This document shows, piece by piece, positions 43,730 through 54,157 of a stretch of 64,000 nucleotides of DNA. Numbering within the stretch: position 1 is the stretch's first letter; each line of letters begins with the position of its first letter. Under the pieces are notes generated by a model. That model saw nothing but the letters and a program-made list of their open reading frames with translations. It was not told the DNA's origin and did not search any database. Source of the DNA: Tetmemena sp. SeJ-2015 (lineage: Eukaryota > Ciliophora > Spirotrichea > Sporadotrichida > Oxytrichidae); assembly GCA_027382625.1 (NCBI GenBank), contig JAJKFJ010021883.1, forward strand, positions 124,001-188,000, read 5' to 3'. A program made the position numbers and the translations under genes.

Positions 43730-46293
43730 TAGGTCCGTGCTCTAGAAATTGCCAGCAGCGTCATCATGCTTCTGGCTTTATTAAATCATGGCACTCTATT
43801 AATGGCCCTCTCCAAATGAATATTTCATCATTAGGATTGTTCTCATCCTCATTAGAATTCAAAGGTTTATTAAGTTACAAAGAATTTAGGGCTATCTCAG
43901 CTTCCATAGACTAGCTGTCATTCATAATATAAATAGAAGACAATTCTTGGACTGCGGATACTGGAAGGTGCCTTAATTTTATTCGAGTTTATTTTGTGAG
44001 TTTGATGAGGCTGGTAGATTATTGATATCTTATTATATATTTACTAGCTATTTTTCCTCTTCTTAGATTGAATATTTATTAAGCATCACTTATGTGTCAA
44101 CTGACATCGTCTCAAATCTTTCCTCCATTTTATCCTGAGCTTGAAAACTATTGCCCTCCAGATCTGAATCAGACCTCTTCCTGAAGATTTTAATTTCAAA
44201 TTTAATCAATAAATGGTTATTAGATGTGATAAGATATGAGTTAAGAGGTCAGGTTTTCCAAGTTTGAGAGCGTTTTGAACTAATTCAGAGAGAGATTGAG
44301 TTTGTAAATTCTGTTGGCTGAAGTGTCGACGATTAATATCTTTTTGGCTTTCAATCAGGAATTTCTCAAGCAACTAGGGCTGCACTTCTTACTTCTCAGT
44401 TACAACTTCATCAGGCTTTTTGCAGCTGCTTAACCAAGGATGTTAAAAAAAAGGTTACAACTTAATTTAACATAAAAATGGCTTAGGGCTTCTGTGGGGG
44501 TGAGTCTGAGATTTGGATCGATGTGAAGTAGCTGTTATATGAAATACACTATATATAAATTCAAATCTTAGGCTTCGGCAGAGAGTTTTTGCCAGGCTGG
44601 TGAACTACGATCGTAGTCTCCATTTTAAACCTTCTTGGTCAGGAGCGGTAAACTATAATAGTGAAATTAATTCAATTAAAGTCTTACGAGGTCTCGTAAA
44701 ATGGAGGCTCTCCAAGCAGCAAGGTGTACACTATCGTTCCTGCTCCCCACATGTCTACGTTCTCACTAAATTGCAGAATTAAATTTCTTTATGGCATACC
44801 TATATCGCTGACAAGCGAAATCAAAAACTCAAATCAGGATTAATTTTTAGGAAACTACGTTTTTATGAGTGAATGCATTTCAGGAGCAGTGTAAATTGGA
44901 GTTCCAGTTTTTGTGAAAAGGGAATATTTGAATTTGCTATTTTTATTGGCGAAGGTACTATTTGATCCAAATATCATTAAATTTAATTAAGATACAATTA
45001 ATTTGATAAAAATATGTTTCTAATAGTTACTGGATGTGGGGTGAAGTAAGTATATTACGATATTTTTGAAAATTATCTTATTCTTTTTTAAAAATAATTT
45101 TTATTCCTAACTAAATCAATAAAGATTGTATTTCTAAAAATTTGAGCTAAAATAAATTGTTCCTAATTCATTTAAACTATTACAATCTTTACTAATTTTT
45201 GTGAGCAATTTTATTTTTATTGAGTAACCCTTTTAAAATATAGATGTATCTAGCTCTTGATAACTTTTTCTAATTTAGGTAAAATTAATTGCAAAAACCT
45301 TAAAGTTCTCTGCAAAGATATTCCCCTCCTAATAGTTGATTTTGAGAGAACATATTTGATTTTTAAGAGGGAGAGTTAGGGTTCAAGGATATCTCACCTA
45401 AGCTCCTCTCTTGCAAGGAGGATATGTCTGACGCAGAGTTTTCCATTTCTCCAAGATCTAGCGAATGCATTCTACTTGTTCTTCTCTCTTCAACAATATT
45501 TATATAGCAACTAGTTTTGAAACGTTAAAGTCCAGGATTTTAACTTGTGAAGTCTGCTGGTCTGTTATGAAAACATTGGTAGGATTTAAATCCCTGTGCA
45601 CCACTCCGTTCATGTGCATGTACTCAACAGCAGATATCACTTGACTCATATATAACAACAAAGTAATGTGTGAATGCATGCTTAGTTGACTCATGATAAT
45701 TTTAGCTGGCTCCTCTTCTACAGGTCCTTGGTCTGAGACCAACTGTAAAACTTGGCACCCTTCGACCTTCTCCATCACTAAGTAGCCTCGACTTCGCAGA
45801 AACTCTGGAATATATTCTATCCCCTAGACAATATTTGGGTTGCCTTTTAGCTTTGAAAGTATTTTAAATTCTCTCTCAGCATGCAGGAACATCTCCTCGT
45901 CTTCACTACGGAATATCTTGACCGCATGATTTTGGAAAGTCACCTTGCATTTGCACTCTCTCACCACTGAATGTGTCCCCTGTAAAAATACTCCCAAAAC
46001 CACACTTTAAAAATAAAGTTGCAATAAAGTTTCATTATGATCGTCTAATTAGCTTATTATTCTTGCAATATTAGGGCGAGAAAGGATAACTTAATAGTGA
46101 ATAGTTGCTGAAGGTGAATCTTTGATGATGATAATATTTAATAAAGGTATCAGGAGTATAATTTCACCACAAGAGCTAGCAATGAAATTTAAATTCAAAT
46201 TCTTACCTCTCCGATGGGCTCTGCATCCTCATCGATATCATACTTTTCCCTAAAAGGACTGCTGTCTGAGGGCAGGGTGGTGTGTGACGCCAT
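43730..46293 (-). CDS. CAMK-like protein kinase with DFN in place of DFG
   Basis: Ser/Thr kinase fold, complete in order on the minus strand. The N-terminus is MASHTTLPSDSSPFREKYD. The glycine loop PIGEGTHSVVREC forms across an intron at 45980-46206. Next are HAVKIFRSEDEEMFLHAER (Lys of VAIK), VVHRDLNPTNVFITDQQ (HRD loop), VKILDFNVSKL (DFN), TGTPIYTAPEMHSL (APE), VDMWGAGTIVYTLLLGEPPF, LHIDPNLRLTPTEAL and HPWLSSCKKPDEVV. A C-terminal tail extends to about 43730. The metal-binding DFG Asp is kept but Gly is Asn. An AT-rich break (about 44970-45400) lies between the DFN and APE parts. The region after DFN carries an extra basic segment (KREEQVECIRQILEKWKT). Confidence 0.85.
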
Positions 46294-47103
46294 ATCATTC
46301 AGGCCGCTATTTCCGCGAACATAAAAAAGGTCGCGTTGCCCGCAAATATTATATCTCAACTTTTAAGAAGAGCAACAAAAATAATCTCTCTTTTATTATA
46401 AGGGGATGCAAGTTATTTGCTAGCTTGCCCTGATCAAATGATCCAGCTCCCTAAGTAAAGAATTATGCTTAAATCTATGCTCGCATTTATATAAGGACTT
46501 ACGATGTTAACGATACCGTACTTGGGTATGCTCAGCTTATCTGACTTTTCTAAAGAACATAAACTTATACATAAACTCAAAGTCAGTTGCGGATGGAGTA
46601 TTTTAGCTTATATAATTACACAAATTAAGGTATTTTTTATAATTAATTGAATGAGATATATATGTGATAAGTAGTATGTATAAATATGAAGATTAAAAAT
46701 AAATTGAAATCCTTGATTAAAGTAAGAGTATTTTAGCTTGGAAATTTTTTAGAAATTAGTGTTAGATATATTTCGTCTGTTCTATATGGTTTGGCCTTTG
46801 GGAAGAGAGGAGGTTTGGATAATTCTACTTACAAGTTTGAAGCCTTTCTCTGAAGGCATTGATGCGCTTATTTTTAGGATTGAGAGATGAAAATGACTCT
46901 ACCATTTATTAGTATTTATTGCAATAATCAATTAATACTCTCTACAATGAATAAATATTAGTAATTGAATTTATTTATGAGCCAATTAAGCAGATAGTAT
47001 AATTATCAATTTGTTTAACTCTAACTAAGGCAAAGTATTCACTCTACTATCACCAATTAATCTGTATTTATTTTTACCTTTCATCTTCCTTCATTCATTT
47101 CAA
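46294..47103. other. AT-rich intergenic stretch
   Basis: About 800 bp with no supported gene, RNA or pointer pair; presumably germline-limited DNA plus the 5' flanks of the two divergent genes. Confidence 0.5.
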
Positions 47104-47651
47104 ATGAAGATTGGAAACAATTCTTTGTCCCGGGGAGGAGGAGGCAATCCATCTACAATTATATTAACTAAGCATTTATTGTTTCTTATAAATCTATCAG
47201 CCAAAACATAGAGCAGGCACTAACTCCCCAAAAGTACAGCAGCTTTTAGTTTCCCCATGGCTCCACTCCCGCAGCCAACAGCAAGTCCAACGGTTTGCAG
47301 TCGTCTGTGTTCTCAGCCAATTTCACTCCTAAACAAATATTTTAAAGTACAGCAGGCACCACAAAGATCAACCATCTCATTTAGACTTCTAATCTGCAAA
47401 CTTCTTCTCATAAATAGGAAGACTCTGGGTAATAGAATAACAACCCAAACGCTTCTTACTTGCGCCAAAGTCAGAACTATGAGAGAAACAGTTTCCTAAA
47501 GCAGCAGTCTTCATCTAATATGGGACAGTCAAGGCAAGTCAATTTAAATGCAATTACTGCCACCAACTATCGAAGCTAGGGGTCTTAAGATACCTAAGCT
47601 AATCCTAATTATCACAGCGATGCCAAGAAAAACTTCCCCACGCTTAAGTGA
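47104..47651 (+). CDS. Short Gln/Asn/Ser-rich protein
   Basis: ATG 47104 opens MKIGNNSLSRGGGGNPS. After excision of the IES at 47156-47196 the frame continues ISQNIEQALTPQKYSSFQF, PHGSTPAANSKSNGLQSS, and a low-complexity Gln/Asn/Ser/Thr tail, ending NFPTLK-TGA at 47649-47651. About 168 residues, no recognised domain. The clean IES and the stop support a real gene. Confidence 0.65.
47156..47196 (+). other. IES, 41 bp, pointer ATCTA
   Basis: ATCTA lies at 47151-47155 and 47192-47196. Excision joins GGGGNPS to ISQNIEQALTPQ and corrects the frame (41 = 2 mod 3). Confidence 0.82.
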
Positions 47652-47718
47652 AATGGGATATCAAATTCTAATATAAACTCTTTATTTCTCCATTCAACAA
47701 AATTAGCTCACTTTATAA

Positions 47719-48590
47719 AATGAGAGGGAAACATATATAAAGTTTATTTTGAGAAGGAATGAAAATATTAATTTTGAGAAGATTAATGAGGAGAAGCCGA
47801 AGCAAGTATTCAGGCCAGCAGGAGGGTTGTTCGACTGCTCGGGATGCTCTTAAAAAGATATTTTGTTTAAAGGGCCTTGCAATCTTTGCAAGTACAAAGA
47901 AATGGCGGTCGAAGGATCCAAAAAGTACAATCAATTATAATTTCTTAGTTATCACTTTAACATGATAGGTTTAATTTGAAACATAGTCTTTGCTTTTTAA
48001 AATGCCAAATTATGAGTGAATGACGAAGGGAGGAAGAAGAAGTTGATGAATAGTATTGAGAGAAGGGAAACCAAGGAATTCAAAGACGATAAGAAAGAAA
48101 TCTCTCTTTATTTTCCATTTAAATGCACGAGGTCTCGAAGGCTTTGGATTTAGACAACATGTACACTAAGAAATTTGGACTGCTTAAAAAAGCTTGCGTC
48201 TTACACTTCTATGGACGCTATAATGACGCCTTTGATGAAATTGCAAAGGCTGTGAAAATTATCCAAGATCAGAAAGAGATAGAGAAAAAGAAATAAGAAC
48301 TGCTTGAAAAGAGATGGAGATTTAAGCTTGGACTTGATGATGGAGAAAATATTAGGTGTACGACTTAAACAAGTGCATTGAAGAAAACTATCTCAAATTC
48401 GAGCAATAAATTACTCAAATGCTGGAACAATCAGAATAAAGCCAAAGAAACTAAAGATGTGCCAAATTCAAAATAATGAAGAATTGCAAAAGAAAGGAAA
48501 TGCCCATACGCTCACAATCCTATTGAATTAGATCTTATTCCTAATAGAAATTAAAATATGTGTATGTGCTGTGTTAGTTGGCAGCAATTT
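47719..48590 (+). CDS. Cys-motif and helical protein, unrecognised, fragmentary
   Basis: A first block (about 47746-47945) reads VYFEKINEEKPKQVFRPAGG, then LFDCSGCSQKDILFKGPCN and LCKYKEMAVEGSKKYNQL, with paired CxxC motifs that could hold zinc. A second block (48120-48480) reads MHEVSKALDLDNMYTKKFGL, then LKKACVLHFYGRYNDAFDE and IAKAVKIIQDQKEIEKKKQE, a TPR-like helical hairpin with a coiled coil. Whether the two belong to one gene is inference. A direct repeat ATTTTGAGAAG at 47746-47756/47771-47781 looks like a pointer pair, but excision does not by itself give a start. Start unknown; a TGA at about 48475 ends the second block. Confidence 0.45.
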
Positions 48591-48626
48591 AAATTAAGAA
48601 TAAATTTGAATTTAGATAAGGGAAAA

Positions 48627-49990
48627 TGAACATTGATAAGCACGACTCAGAGTCAGCTAGTTCTAGAAAAATATATAACCTCGCACCCCAATAAAGAATA
48701 CTAGACAATTACGATCTCACTGCTTCGGGAGGAGTCAACAGATACGACTAATTATTCCATTCTATATTATATATCTACTAAGTCTTTGATTCCTAGGTTT
48801 CAAGACAGATCAATAAGGATATTTTTAAATTTTCAGAGCCATGAAAATTCTGTAGATTTCTCAACTAGAAACCATGGCTTAAACGAGCAGTACAGCAGTT
48901 CTCACAATCCCAAGCTAAACAAATCCCAAACAGAGATCGTTAAAATGACTTAATAAGTTTAATTCTCGACTCAAAAACAGGGTAACCAGGCCTTAAAGCA
49001 AATGAGATCGGGTTACTTGCAAGTAATAGACGAGAACATATCCTCAATTGGAGGAGTAACTACCTCTGCCAAGAAGAATGCTAGAGTATCTGGCTCAACG
49101 ACTAACTTGCCCACATCTCAAAACTAGATCCTACACCTAAATCGGGTCAATGATCTCTCAGATGTCATAAGCTAGTCTAATAGACTAGAAGAGTCAGTCA
49201 AGGCCCCCAATCGAGATCCTAAGAGAATACCAGAACTCACAGACTACAAGTTTATAATAGCAATCCTTTATTATTCTACCTTTGCGATTTGCACTTCAAA
49301 AAATATGGAGTCTTCACAAGATAAAAAGAGGAACTCTTCAAGTTTTGGAAGAAGCATGTATCCGTTCATTATCGTATGCTCAATAAATCTCAGAAAAATC
49401 AGTTCGACCAATTCGGTTACTCTAAGCCACAAGTTGATGGACTTAACTAGAGTTCGATGATTCATAACACAGCCTTGGGCTAAAGCTTTTAGAGCAAACT
49501 AGGATATAAGGAGAATTTTGCAGACAATAATTTAGCTGATATGAAGAAGCAAACAGTCTACGACTAGTTTGAAAAACTTTATGAAGTGGATGTCATATTT
49601 ACTCTTCAGAAAGATCTAGAGGAGGAAGAAATTAAGTTTAGAGGTGATCAGCTTAAGCTTCTAAATTATTGAAATATTTAAAAGCGAGATCAAGAAGCCA
49701 GAGAACACAGAGATAAAACGATAAAGGAAATGGATTTGTCTTAGATTAGGTATATGCTTGACGCTTACTATCCTATTTTTAATTAATTATGATCAGGACT
49801 TACAAGAATACCATATCAAGCTTTTAGAGGAAGATCCTAAGCGTTAGCCAGAAAATTAGATTTCAGCAAACTGGACTAAGCAAAATACAAATGTCAGAGA
49901 TTCGTTGAACCCAGTTGATAGCATAGATGAGGATAGAATTATCTAAGCAGAACATCTTATCCATTCTCGAAGAGGATAAGTTTACAATCT
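48627..49990 (+). CDS. Unrecognised Ser/Gln-rich protein with charged C-terminus
   Basis: ATG 48627 opens MNIDKHDSESASSRKIYNL, then APQQRILDNYDLTASGGVNR. After an interruption near 48760-48830 it continues NHGLNEQYSSSHNPKLNKSQ and KAPNRDPKRIPELTDYKF. After another frame change near 49260-49300 it reads KYGVFTRQKEELFKFWKKH, YRMLNKSQKNQFDQFGYSK, EVDVIFTLQKDLEEEEIKF, DQEAREHRDKTIKEMDLSQ and DEDRIIQAEHLIHSRRGQVY. No known domain. The reading ends near 49990, where it meets a minus-strand gene. A minus ORF at 49271-49465 is a shadow. Confidence 0.55.
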
Positions 49991-49999
49991 TTGCATTTA

Positions 50000-51200
50000 T
50001 AGTAATTATCTTCTTTTTCATGTCAATATAATCAGAGACTTTATCGTTGATGAACTCTCTGAACTCTCTTTCCCTCTTTCTCTGATTAGTTAGCTCTTAT
50101 TTGAGATAGTAGAGTTCCTTTCCATCTAAGACCTTGAATTTTTCGAGGAGTTCTTTCCCTTCTCCAATTTCTCTAACCTCTAATCCGGTCTTCTCTGCCC
50201 TATTTTTGCATTTATATTCCTCCTCATCATCGAAAAGATCGTACTCCTCTGGATATTTAAATACCTTATTCTCTTTGAACTCCTCTCTAATCAGCTTCTG
50301 TAACACTATATCGTGGGGGAACTTTTTCTTGAGGTCTAAAAGTATCCTGCCTCGCTCCCATTTGTCCTTAGGTTTGGCCAAACTTTTGATTCTATCTTCT
50401 GGCTTTGATGCTAACTTCTGATGAAGCTCCTTGAGTTTCTTCTCTCCAAATACTTTCTTCTCTAATGTTTCTAGGTGCTTTTTCTTTTAAATACTCTACT
50501 CCTCAATAAAATAACATTATGCATGAACTTGAAAATTATATCCTCCATCTCTCTTTACTTCTGCAAGAGATTCTGTGCTTGTTGGAACTTCTCATAGTAC
50601 TGGATGATTTCCTCAGCTGAGTAGCAATTATAAATATAAGTAGATTCTTTGTTCCTCAAATGTGAGTTCATATTGAGGAGGCTTGTTCTGAGCCTTGATG
50701 CTGCTGTTTTGGACATCCTTGGCCTTCAAGGGAAGCCATTAAATCAAGCTGAGCAGCTTTTCCTTGGACTTCAACTATAAGTAGAAACCTAGGAGTGAGT
50801 AAGACTTAAACTGCCCATTCTTGTTTCTGAAGAGGAAGTAAATATTGAGTCTCTTCAGGAACCTCTCAGGTCTAAAGAAGTCATAAACTATCCTCTCAAC
50901 TTGCTGCTCAGTGTAGGAGGTGATTAGATCATAGCTATACATTAATAAAAGCTTTGTTTATCTGAGCAGTTCTTATATTGAAGGAAAAGCTTCTACGGCT
51001 CATTAAACAAATTACATTGACTTTTTAAAATTGAACATTAGTTAGACCTATCTCTCTTGACATTCTGAGCAATTTGAACATGAACTCTTTTTCTTTGAGA
51101 GTGTCTTTCTCAATCTTTAACTTCTCTTGATTCAATTGATCGTCACTTAGTTGTGGTTTCTTCGGCTCTTTTCTATCCTCATCTATCCTACTTTTCCTGA
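50000..51200 (-). CDS. Unrecognised charged, coiled-coil protein
   Basis: Minus-strand coding with several frame changes: DLITSYTEQQVERIVYDFF, RPERFLKRLNIYFLFRNKNG, SAEEIIQYYEKFQQAQNLL, EKKVFGEKKLKELHQKLASK, then a clean block (50381-50097) KPKDKWERGRILLDLKKKF, RAEKTGLEVREIGEGKELL, and QELTNQRKREREFREFIND. Strongly charged and helical, no signal peptide. It lies divergently next to the Cys/His-cluster gene. Both ends are approximate; an ATG near 51195 is quickly followed by TGA unless an IES is removed. Confidence 0.55.
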
Positions 51201-51256
51201 TTCATGCTCTCAAATTATTTTGGCCATAGATTATTCAACTAATTTTTATCTAGGCT

Positions 51257-54030
51257 ATGAAAAAGAAGAGACTCCAAGGGCAGGAGGAAACCATGAGAGA
51301 TTTCTTATCTAAGGTGTATCACAAACTGAAAGTAGATTTCAAAGAAATTATAGACTCTAGGTTCCCTCTTATATCCTACGGCCAAAAGAAAAGCAGCCAG
51401 ACTTACAAGAAGTACTACACAAAATATTCTTCAATTTTTAAAGTCCTATCCTCACACTTTCAAGACTTTCTTCTTCAATCTAGTCAAGAGCTTTGTCAGA
51501 AATAAGAAAGGCCAATACAAGCGAGTAAAAAATCCACCTCCTGCCTTTATCCTTCCAGGTGGACGCAAGTGCCACATCCACGACTTTGGATGCCCTGAGG
51601 GTTGCTCTTTCGTCACTCTTAATAAGAAAGTAGTGCTGAGATTGCATTTATTGTTTAACTTCATTTATTTAGATCTCATCTGATTAGGAAAGCCTAAAGA
51701 GATCCTAAGTCTTTCCGCTCTAGAGTTTGGAGGAGAAGAGATTTTCAGAATGCACTCAAGAAAGTGTACATGACCTCCTCTGATGCCTAAAACTGCACCT
51801 TCGAGCCAGAAGCAGGTTCACTCAACAAAAACATAGAACAAGTCAAATAGGCAAACCCTAACTTACTTACTTTAAATTTGAGTTTGCTTCTAAACTTGAA
51901 TAGAGATGGATTCTTCGAGGAGCCTGAAGCTGATGCTTTCTTCACTAAGCTGGGCAAGAATTTTGAAAAGTCTCATCCTGAGGTGTACAAGGCGGGAGTT
52001 GTGAAGAGAGCTCGGCTGAAGTTTATGCATGGCAAATTTGAAGAAGCTATGAATGCTCTCTACGAGGGATTCAACATCGAAAGTTTGAAGAAGAGATACG
52101 ACCCTAACTACAAGATGATAATAATGTTTGTACTACATGAAGCGATTCTTTGCAGAGTCACTCCTCAAGAAGAAAAAGGAAAGAGAGGCCAAGGAGAAGG
52201 AAGAACAGGAAAAGAAGTAAGGAGTCAACTTCAGACAAAGAATCCAAATTAAATTAACTATTATACTATTATCACATTTAAGGACATTTTATAGGGAAAT
52301 ATTTTCTTAATATTTTGTTAAGAATGCAAAAAGAGGCACCTGAGAATTAGAAGAAGAGGCCAGAGGAAGACTTTGAAAATAAGAAGCTGCTACCAGTGTT
52401 TAGAGAGGCATTTGACTTGATTGAAGCCATTGAGAATAGAAAGAAGGAAGCGGAGAAGCAAATTAAGAAGGTAAGAACACAGCTGCACAAGTCAAAGAGA
52501 CTCATGAGAGGATTCTCTCAGTTCAAGAGATCTCAAACCAGACTCGACCTCTAAAAGAATGAAGCATCCTTGTACAAGAGCATTAGAAAACATACTCTAA
52601 ACATCTTTATTATGTGCCCCTTGAAGGATAGATGCAACGCAGACAAGCGACCAAGATGGCCAACTTCAAACACCAAGTCCATCACTCAATTTGGAAACGA
52701 ATATAATGTATTTTAAATGTCCTTTCGCTCATCACCCCATGGAGTTGAGATTCCCAGAGGAGATAGTCACCAAGCTCGCCTCTTCTTATCAAACTATAAA
52801 GATGATCAACTAGAAGATTAATATCCACTATATGAAATAAAGCAACTTAGTTTGCTAATTTAGGAATTGATGATGGGTTTGAACTCCCATTGCCCATAGA
52901 GTAGATTGACCCTGCTAAGGTTGACGAAAAATTCCTTCAGAAAATGGAGCTCTAAGGCACAGTCAAATTCAATTAAAATAGCAAGTTAATTTATGCTAAC
53001 TCCGATATAATGAAAGCTTTTGCACAGTAAAAGACTTTATTAGATAACTGTTTTTTGAAATATATTTCATCTATAAACTAATCAATAGTATTATTACATT
53101 TAATAGATTGTTGAGTTCCCCTGTCAGCTGTGAAGCTGTATTTGTATTTTTAGTACATAGAGCAGATCCACCCTCTGAAGAACGAGCAGTACTCCAAGCA
53201 TGCCTACTTAAACAACAAAGTCATCCTAATAATTCTCAAATTTGAGGCAGCAATTGAGGACAAGTAAACAACCATCAAGAAAATGAAGAAGCAAGTAGAG
53301 AAGTTAGATGAAGAAGCAGATCTCATGGAAGCCATGGGAATGACTTCATCACCTGAACGCTCTCCCGAAAAGGGAGGAGCGGACTTTGAGGGAGCTGGAA
53401 CCTAATCTATAAGATGTGCCCCACCCTCATTGAGAAGAAGTTCTGCCCACTTGCTAAGATACCCAAGTGCTAGCATGCTCACTCAGAGTATGAACTGGAG
53501 CGCATGGCTCCTGGCTCTAAGATGTGTGAGAGAGTTCTTCAAAAGCAAAAGTGCCAACTCGCAAAAGAAATTAAATTATAGATAACATGATAGATCTTAT
53601 TCCTACTGAGACAAAGATGAAGAACCTGAATGGAGTTATAATGAGTCAGAGCGTTAAGATTAGGAATATGAAACCCATAGAGCCCTGGAAGCCTGCTAAA
53701 TCTGGAGAGATAGAACACAGTAAGAATTTTTCATTTTTTTCTTATAATGTATTTAGCTTATCTTATACTTAAATTACTTAGAATTTATATTCAGGTTGCC
53801 ATATCAAATTTAGGAATATAGTCACTTTTAGTTTTTAATTTATATATGTTTTCTATTAAATATATGTATGAAATAATTATCTGATGGATCTTGCAAGCAA
53901 AAAGCGAAAGAAAGGAGGAGAGGATGACGAGGATGAGGATTAAGATCAGTCAAAGCTGAAGGAGAAGAAAAAGAAAAGCATTTTCGAAAGAGAGAACGTC
54001 TTCAGAAAGCCTTACGAGACTAACGAATGA
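51257..54030 (+). CDS. Cys/His-cluster (CCCH-like) and coiled-coil protein
   Basis: I cannot name a family. ATG 51257 opens MKKKRLQGQEETMRDFLSK. Three unusual Cys/His clusters follow: GGRKCHIHDFGCPEGCSFVT (about 51570), MCPLKDRCNADKRPRWP followed by FGNECPFAHHPMELRFPE (about 52610-52750), and MCPTLIEKKFCPLAKIPKCQ followed by HAHSEYELE (about 53415-53500). The last resembles a CCCH zinc finger with wider spacing. Between them are charged coiled coils (ESLLKKKKEREAKEKEEQEK). It ends FRKPYETNE-TGA at 54028-54030. Resolved IESs are 52113-52137 and 52243-52325; further breaks lie near 51480, 51670, 52810-53150 and 53580-53880. It is followed on the same strand by CFAP70. Confidence 0.7.
52113..52137 (+). 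other. IES, 25 bp, pointer ACTACA
   Basis: ACTACA lies at 52107-52112 and 52132-52137. Excision joins KKRYDPNY to MKRFFAESLLKKKK in frame. Confidence 0.85.
52243..52325 (+). other. IES, 83 bp, pointer AGAAT
   Basis: AGAAT lies at 52238-52242 and 52321-52325. Excision joins GVNFRQR to MQKEAPENQKKRPEE in frame. Confidence 0.85.
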
Positions 54031-54157
54031 TTACCCACGAACTTCAATTTTATCTTCTTGTCATATTTAATGCTTCTTCAAAGATTACACACACAGAAAG
54101 ATAAATTATAGTTGTGATCATTATATTGAAGATTATAATAAATAATTCTTAATTAAA

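Noticed and set aside
50134..50421. 95-codon plus-strand ORF rich in Ser/Phe
   Set aside because: Antisense of a clean, charged minus-strand coding block (KPKDKWERGRILLDLKKKF).
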